A stretch of 21,559 bases of DNA from contig BFEA01000179.1 of the NCBI GenBank assembly GCA_003427395.1, forward strand, positions 1,610,687 to 1,632,245. The letters are read 5' to 3'. The translations under genes were made by a program, and so were the position numbers. This document shows positions 19,428 to 21,559 of the stretch, piece by piece. Below the pieces are notes generated by a model. The model made no database searches. It was not told where the DNA came from and saw nothing but the letters and a program-made list of their open reading frames with translations. Numbering within the stretch: the stretch's first letter is position 1; each line of letters opens with the position of its first letter. The DNA comes from Chara braunii. Its lineage: Eukaryota > Streptophyta > Charophyceae > Charales > Characeae.

Positions 19428-19524
19428 TAAGGGGTTCGAAAGATACAACCCCTTAAAGTTTGATGTATCTGGACTCTTTTCCCAGGGCAGATACATCGGG
19501 GAAAAGGTTGTACCTAACCTTTTT
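19428..19524 (+). other. Hairpin, H-type pseudoknot arrangement and competing hairpin
   Basis: TAAGGGGTT 19428-19436 pairs with AACCCCTTA 19447-19455. Next, GATGTATCT 19462-19470 pairs with AGATACATC 19489-19497. The loop's CTTTTCCC (19476-19483) pairs with GGGAAAAG (19499-19506) just outside: the order and spacing of an H-type pseudoknot (9- and 8-bp stems). AAAAGGTT 19502-19509 instead pairs with AACCTTTT 19516-19523, so the two states exclude each other. AGATACAACC (19442-19450 region) can also pair with GGTTGTACCT (19506-19515). Confidence 0.7.
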
Positions 19525-19576
19525 CTAAGTGCCCCTTCAATTTTCAGGCTCCCTTCAAAAACGGGAGCCTGATAGT

Positions 19577-19603
19577 TACCTCTGGCAGCCCCTGCCAGAG
19601 GTA
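19577..19603. repeat. 12-bp perfect hairpin, 3-base loop
   Basis: TACCTCTGGCAG, CCC, CTGCCAGAGGTA. Ten bases upstream lies TCAGGCTCCC/GGGAGCCTGA (19544-19572), ten perfect pairs. Neither is followed by a T-run suggesting a bacterial-type terminator. Confidence 0.95.
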
Positions 19604-19630
19604 GCACCACGTGAAGACAAGTGTCCTCAC

Positions 19631-19677
19631 ACAAAATAAAGAAAAAAAAAGAAAAAAGAAGAAAAAAAAAAAAAAAA
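19631..19677. repeat. A-rich tract
   Basis: Mostly A with single G interruptions, ending in 17 A with no interruption. It separates two hairpin groups and could pair with the T-runs at 20163-20170 and 20382-20398. Confidence 0.85.
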
Positions 19678-19688
19678 CCCAACCTCCT

Positions 19689-19735
19689 TAACTGCAATGC
19701 TCCTGGCCGTGATTTGAGCCAGGAGCATGCAGTTA
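19689..19735. repeat. 18-bp hairpin with one bulged A
   Basis: Arms 19689-19707 and 19718-19735. The 5' side reads TAACTGCA-A-TGCTCCTGGC and the 3' side is its exact complement apart from the extra A; the loop is about 10 bases. This is the longest stem in the chain. Confidence 0.95.
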
Positions 19736-19818
19736 TCTGTCAACAACCTACTCCTTCCCTCTGCTGCCCTCCCCTTAAAACGGGAAGGACACTTGTCAGA
19801 TTGGGAGGAGTAGGGAAA

Positions 19819-19842
19819 GAACTCGTGAAAATTCACGAGTTC
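19819..19842. repeat. 11-bp arm palindrome
   Basis: GAACTCGTGAA, AA, TTCACGAGTTC: perfect, two-base spacer. Confidence 0.95.
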
Positions 19843-20181
19843 AAATCCCGACAGGCTTAGAACGGGGTGCAAAAAGTACCCCGACTTTGATGAAGTTTAG
19901 AAAAATATTCGATAGATACAAAAATCTAAAAACATTCTTGCACATGGCCTAGGTGCCTGATTCCCTACCGAAAAAAATTCAAGGCCAACAAAATTGTTTT
20001 ACGACACAAAAAAAATAGTGGCGCAAACTGAAAAATACAACTTTTCAAAAAAAAATTAGATCCCGTTTTTCGTTTTCTTTTTCTTTTATTTTTCTTCTTA
20101 CCCCCCTGACAACGGGGAGGCAGCCGGCAGGTCGGGAGGAGCAGTTCCTCTCTCATCCTCCCTTTTTTTTCCTTTTTCTCT

Positions 20182-20197
20182 CGCGTGCGCGTGCGCG
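20182..20197. repeat. Alternating purine-pyrimidine (CG/TG) run
   Basis: CGCGTGCGCGTGCGCG, 16 bases of strict alternation, the sequence type that can adopt Z-DNA. It lies between a T-run and the 20203-20229 hairpin. Confidence 0.8.
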
Positions 20198-20338
20198 ATA
20201 TGAGTCGTGAGATCTTAGATCTCCCGACTACAAAAATTTATGGCACCATGAGGTGGGAGCTATCGTGTTCCCACACAGTCTAAAGAGACTGTTTTCTTCG
20301 ACAGCAGAGGCATTGTTTGTCTCGTCCAGCCTTTGGAG

Positions 20339-20433
20339 TGGTGGCCGTTGCTTCAGCAATGACACCTATCTCTCCGCTGAGTTTTTTTTTTTTTTTTTGA
20401 AGGACTGTCGTTGGCATAAGCTAACGGCCACTA
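20339..20433. repeat. Long-range stem with competing local hairpins
   Basis: GTGGCCGTT 20341-20349 is exactly complementary to AACGGCCAC 20423-20431. Each side also has a local partner: GGTG...TTGC-TTCA-GCAA...CACC (20340-20366) and CGTTGGC-ATAA-GCTAACG (20409-20426). The stretch between contains a 17-base T run (20382-20398). Confidence 0.75.
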
Positions 20434-20640
20434 TAGACTGCGCCAGCCTGACTGACATTCCCCCCTGCCCCACCGATTTACAGACCCAAGTTTTATTCCC
20501 TTAGGGGAATCGAAAAAATTCTGGGCCGTTTTTTTGATTTATGATAGTGTCATCCTTGCGCAGGGGCCATGTTGCAGCCACGCAGCCGTTCCCGACCGTG
20601 ATATTTGATGATCTCGCGGCCGAGAATGACCGCGCTTCAT

Positions 20641-20699
20641 GCTGGTGCAGTGGGCAGCTCCAAAAGAAAAGGAGCTAGCCCAGACTGCTTATCACCGGC
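20641..20699 (+). repeat. Extended hairpin of about 21 pairs
   Basis: Loop AAAAGAAAA (20662-20670). Stem segments outward: AGCTCC/GGAGCT, GGGC/GCCC, GCAGT/ACTGC, then GCTGGT/ACCGGC with one T-G pair. Small bulges (20677, 20682-20683) are on the 3' side only. Confidence 0.88.
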
Positions 20700-20774
20700 T
20701 CGATCTCAGCATTTGTTGGGTGAAAATTTGGCACGGTAACCTATTGGGCTAACTCCTTTTTACGGAAGTTAAGC

Positions 20775-20803
20775 CTGCTATCTTTCTATATGAAAGGTAG
20801 CAG
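20775..20803 (+). repeat. 12-bp hairpin with TATAT loop
   Basis: CTGCTATCTTTC pairs with GAAAGGTAGCAG, eleven Watson-Crick pairs and one T-G. It directly abuts the bulged GGCTAACTCC/GGAAGTTAAGCC hairpin at 20747-20775. Confidence 0.93.
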
Positions 20804-20945
20804 CCCAGAAGGCTACCCAGCCTTGACTATAGGCAGATCTCGTCGGCCTTCTTTTTCAAAGTCAGTTGCGCCGCTGTCGGCACGACGGCCTCCTGGTCCC
20901 GCCGTATTCACGTTGCCACCCATTCATTGGGCGGTTCACCCTGAT

Positions 20946-20988
20946 GGCAATGCGACTAGCCTTTTTAGGCTCCGGATACGGCATTGCC
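20946..20988. repeat. Two-tier hairpin
   Basis: GGCAATGC 20946-20953 with GCATTGCC 20981-20988, and inside it AGCCT-TTTT-AGGCT (20958-20971). Confidence 0.9.
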
Positions 20989-21102
20989 TCTTCGCTCGGA
21001 GCAAACCTCGTGGTTCAGGAAATAAAACCCCTTCTACCTATTCCCTCTGCGATGTGGCTCTATATCTGGCGCATCCTTCTTTTAACATTCTTGGGCTCTG
21101 AA

Positions 21103-21126
21103 TCGCGCGCCTTAGCAATCGCGCGA
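21103..21126. repeat. GC-rich inverted repeat
   Basis: TCGCGCG 21103-21109 and CGCGCGA 21120-21126. The segment AATCGCGCG is also a direct repeat, so the arms are both direct and inverted copies. Confidence 0.8.
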
Positions 21127-21248
21127 CATTATTTTACGTAGATTAGGTCTAGCTTTAGTTTTTCCATGACCGCGCAACATTGCGGCCTTATCGAGAACCG
21201 CAGACAACAAGTCGTACCGCTGACTCCCGCAGTTTCGATCGAACGCCA

Positions 21249-21258
21249 ATGACGTCAT
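21249..21258. promoter_or_regulatory. TGACGTCA palindrome (bZIP-type site)
   Basis: ATGACGTCAT, with TACGTA overlapping at 21258-21263, and TTCGATCGAA just upstream (21234-21243). TGACGTCA is a classical bZIP target, but in a palindrome-rich region it may be coincidental. Confidence 0.3.
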
Positions 21259-21381
21259 ACGTAAACAACGTCAAGTTTTAGGTATTTTAGTTATAAGGTT
21301 GGTCTGAATAAACTTTTGACAAACATCAGTCTCATCAAGTCTTTCAATTAAGCAAAAAAATCAGACAGCGTCCGAAGCCCT

Positions 21382-21403
21382 TGTCAGGGTATTTGCCCTG
21401 ACA
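21382..21403. repeat. 8-bp perfect hairpin
   Basis: TGTCAGGG, six bases, CCCTGACA. Followed by TGAACGA/TCGTTCA (21421-21442) and GCTTAG/CTAAGC (21504-21517). Confidence 0.93.
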
Positions 21404-21559
21404 GCATTCCCAGACCCCATTGAACGACGTCCCCATCGTTCACCATCAAAATAGAGGTTAGGGTTTTATAAAATGATCACAATACACAACAATTCCATAA
21501 TCCGCTTAGAGCTAAGCCGAAACCTTCTTCCATACACAACCACTCAAGGAATTCTTATC

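Larger units (their letters stand above)
18962..21517 (+). other. Dense chain of unrelated hairpins (candidate structured-RNA or palindrome-rich element)
   Basis: At least 35 inverted repeats with arms of 5-18 bp and short spacers follow one another across 2.5 kb, including about a dozen with arms of 8 bp or more. Stems are mutually unrelated, so this is not a tandem repeat. Further members not listed separately: 18994-19010, 19100-19192 (enclosing), 19233-19249, 19305-19331, 19367-19380, 19428-19455, 19544-19572, 19611-19630, 19747-19814 (nested), 19863-19883, 20134-20162, 20203-20229, 20253-20274, 20275-20292, 20409-20426, 20495-20510, 20612-20634, 20747-20775, 21181-21202, 21421-21442, 21504-21517. 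Most imperfect pairs I noted are G-T on the plus strand (five against one A-C), which hints at a plus-sense RNA. Open frames here (19303-19572, 20790-21141) look accidental. Function unknown. Confidence 0.75.

Noticed and set aside
19544-19603. Bacterial-type intrinsic terminators
   Set aside because: The hairpins are not followed by T-runs and the sequence is eukaryotic in character.
20790-21141. Two overlapping plus-strand open frames of 91-103 codons
   Set aside because: They run through consecutive hairpins and overlap in different frames; no protein resemblance.
21460-21471. Telomere-like GTTAGGGTTTT
   Set aside because: A single short match, not tandem.

Overview
No intact protein-coding gene was found. 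The window looks like repeat-dense nuclear DNA of a plant-lineage genome. The best guess is a charophyte green alga of the Chara type. Two things support this: the gag-pol remnants read like the large Ty3/gypsy family I associate with Chara (recognition from memory, unverified), and the retroelement primer binding site matches the 3' end of a plant-type tRNA-Asp.

Layout. (1) Positions 1-8430 hold a degenerate Ty3/gypsy LTR retrotransposon on the minus strand. Its 5' LTR is 5721-8430, its primer binding site 5701-5718, its gag about 4000-5320, its protease 2988-3962, and its reverse transcriptase fragment runs to about 1965. The 3' LTR fragment starts at about 1905 and runs off the window start. 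Frameshifts, stops and the loss of everything after RT motif B make it dead. (2) At 8431-8800 a 136-bp tandem array of long near-perfect hairpins interrupts the LTR. (3) Positions 8800-10800 hold two tRNA-like (SINE-type) heads, an inverted pair of about 285-bp repeats and a (TC)24 run. (4) Positions 10800-13000 are non-coding with scattered inverted repeats. (5) Positions 13032-13643 hold seven spaced hairpins with a conserved loop and changing but still complementary stems. They lead into a plus-strand LTR (about 13380-16267) of the same family. (6) At 16268-16273 this LTR abuts, 3' end to 3' end, a diverged minus-strand LTR fragment (16274 to about 16790). (7) Positions 16790-18234 show nothing recognisable. 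(8) Positions 18235-18895 are a 12-copy, 54-bp tandem array whose core motif is the one repeated inside the LTRs. (9) Positions 18962-21517 are a chain of unrelated, often perfect hairpins, with at least one pseudoknot-like arrangement and several mutually exclusive pairings.

The unifying theme is secondary structure. LTR copies that differ in sequence keep the same hairpins by changing both arms, with conserved loops. Most imperfect pairs are G-T on one strand, as expected for folded RNA. The most interesting candidate for something undescribed is the 2.5-kb hairpin chain (18962-21517), followed by the covarying hairpin array (13032-13643). Whether this reflects selection on structured RNA or a palindrome-making mutational process (template switching) cannot be settled from one window.
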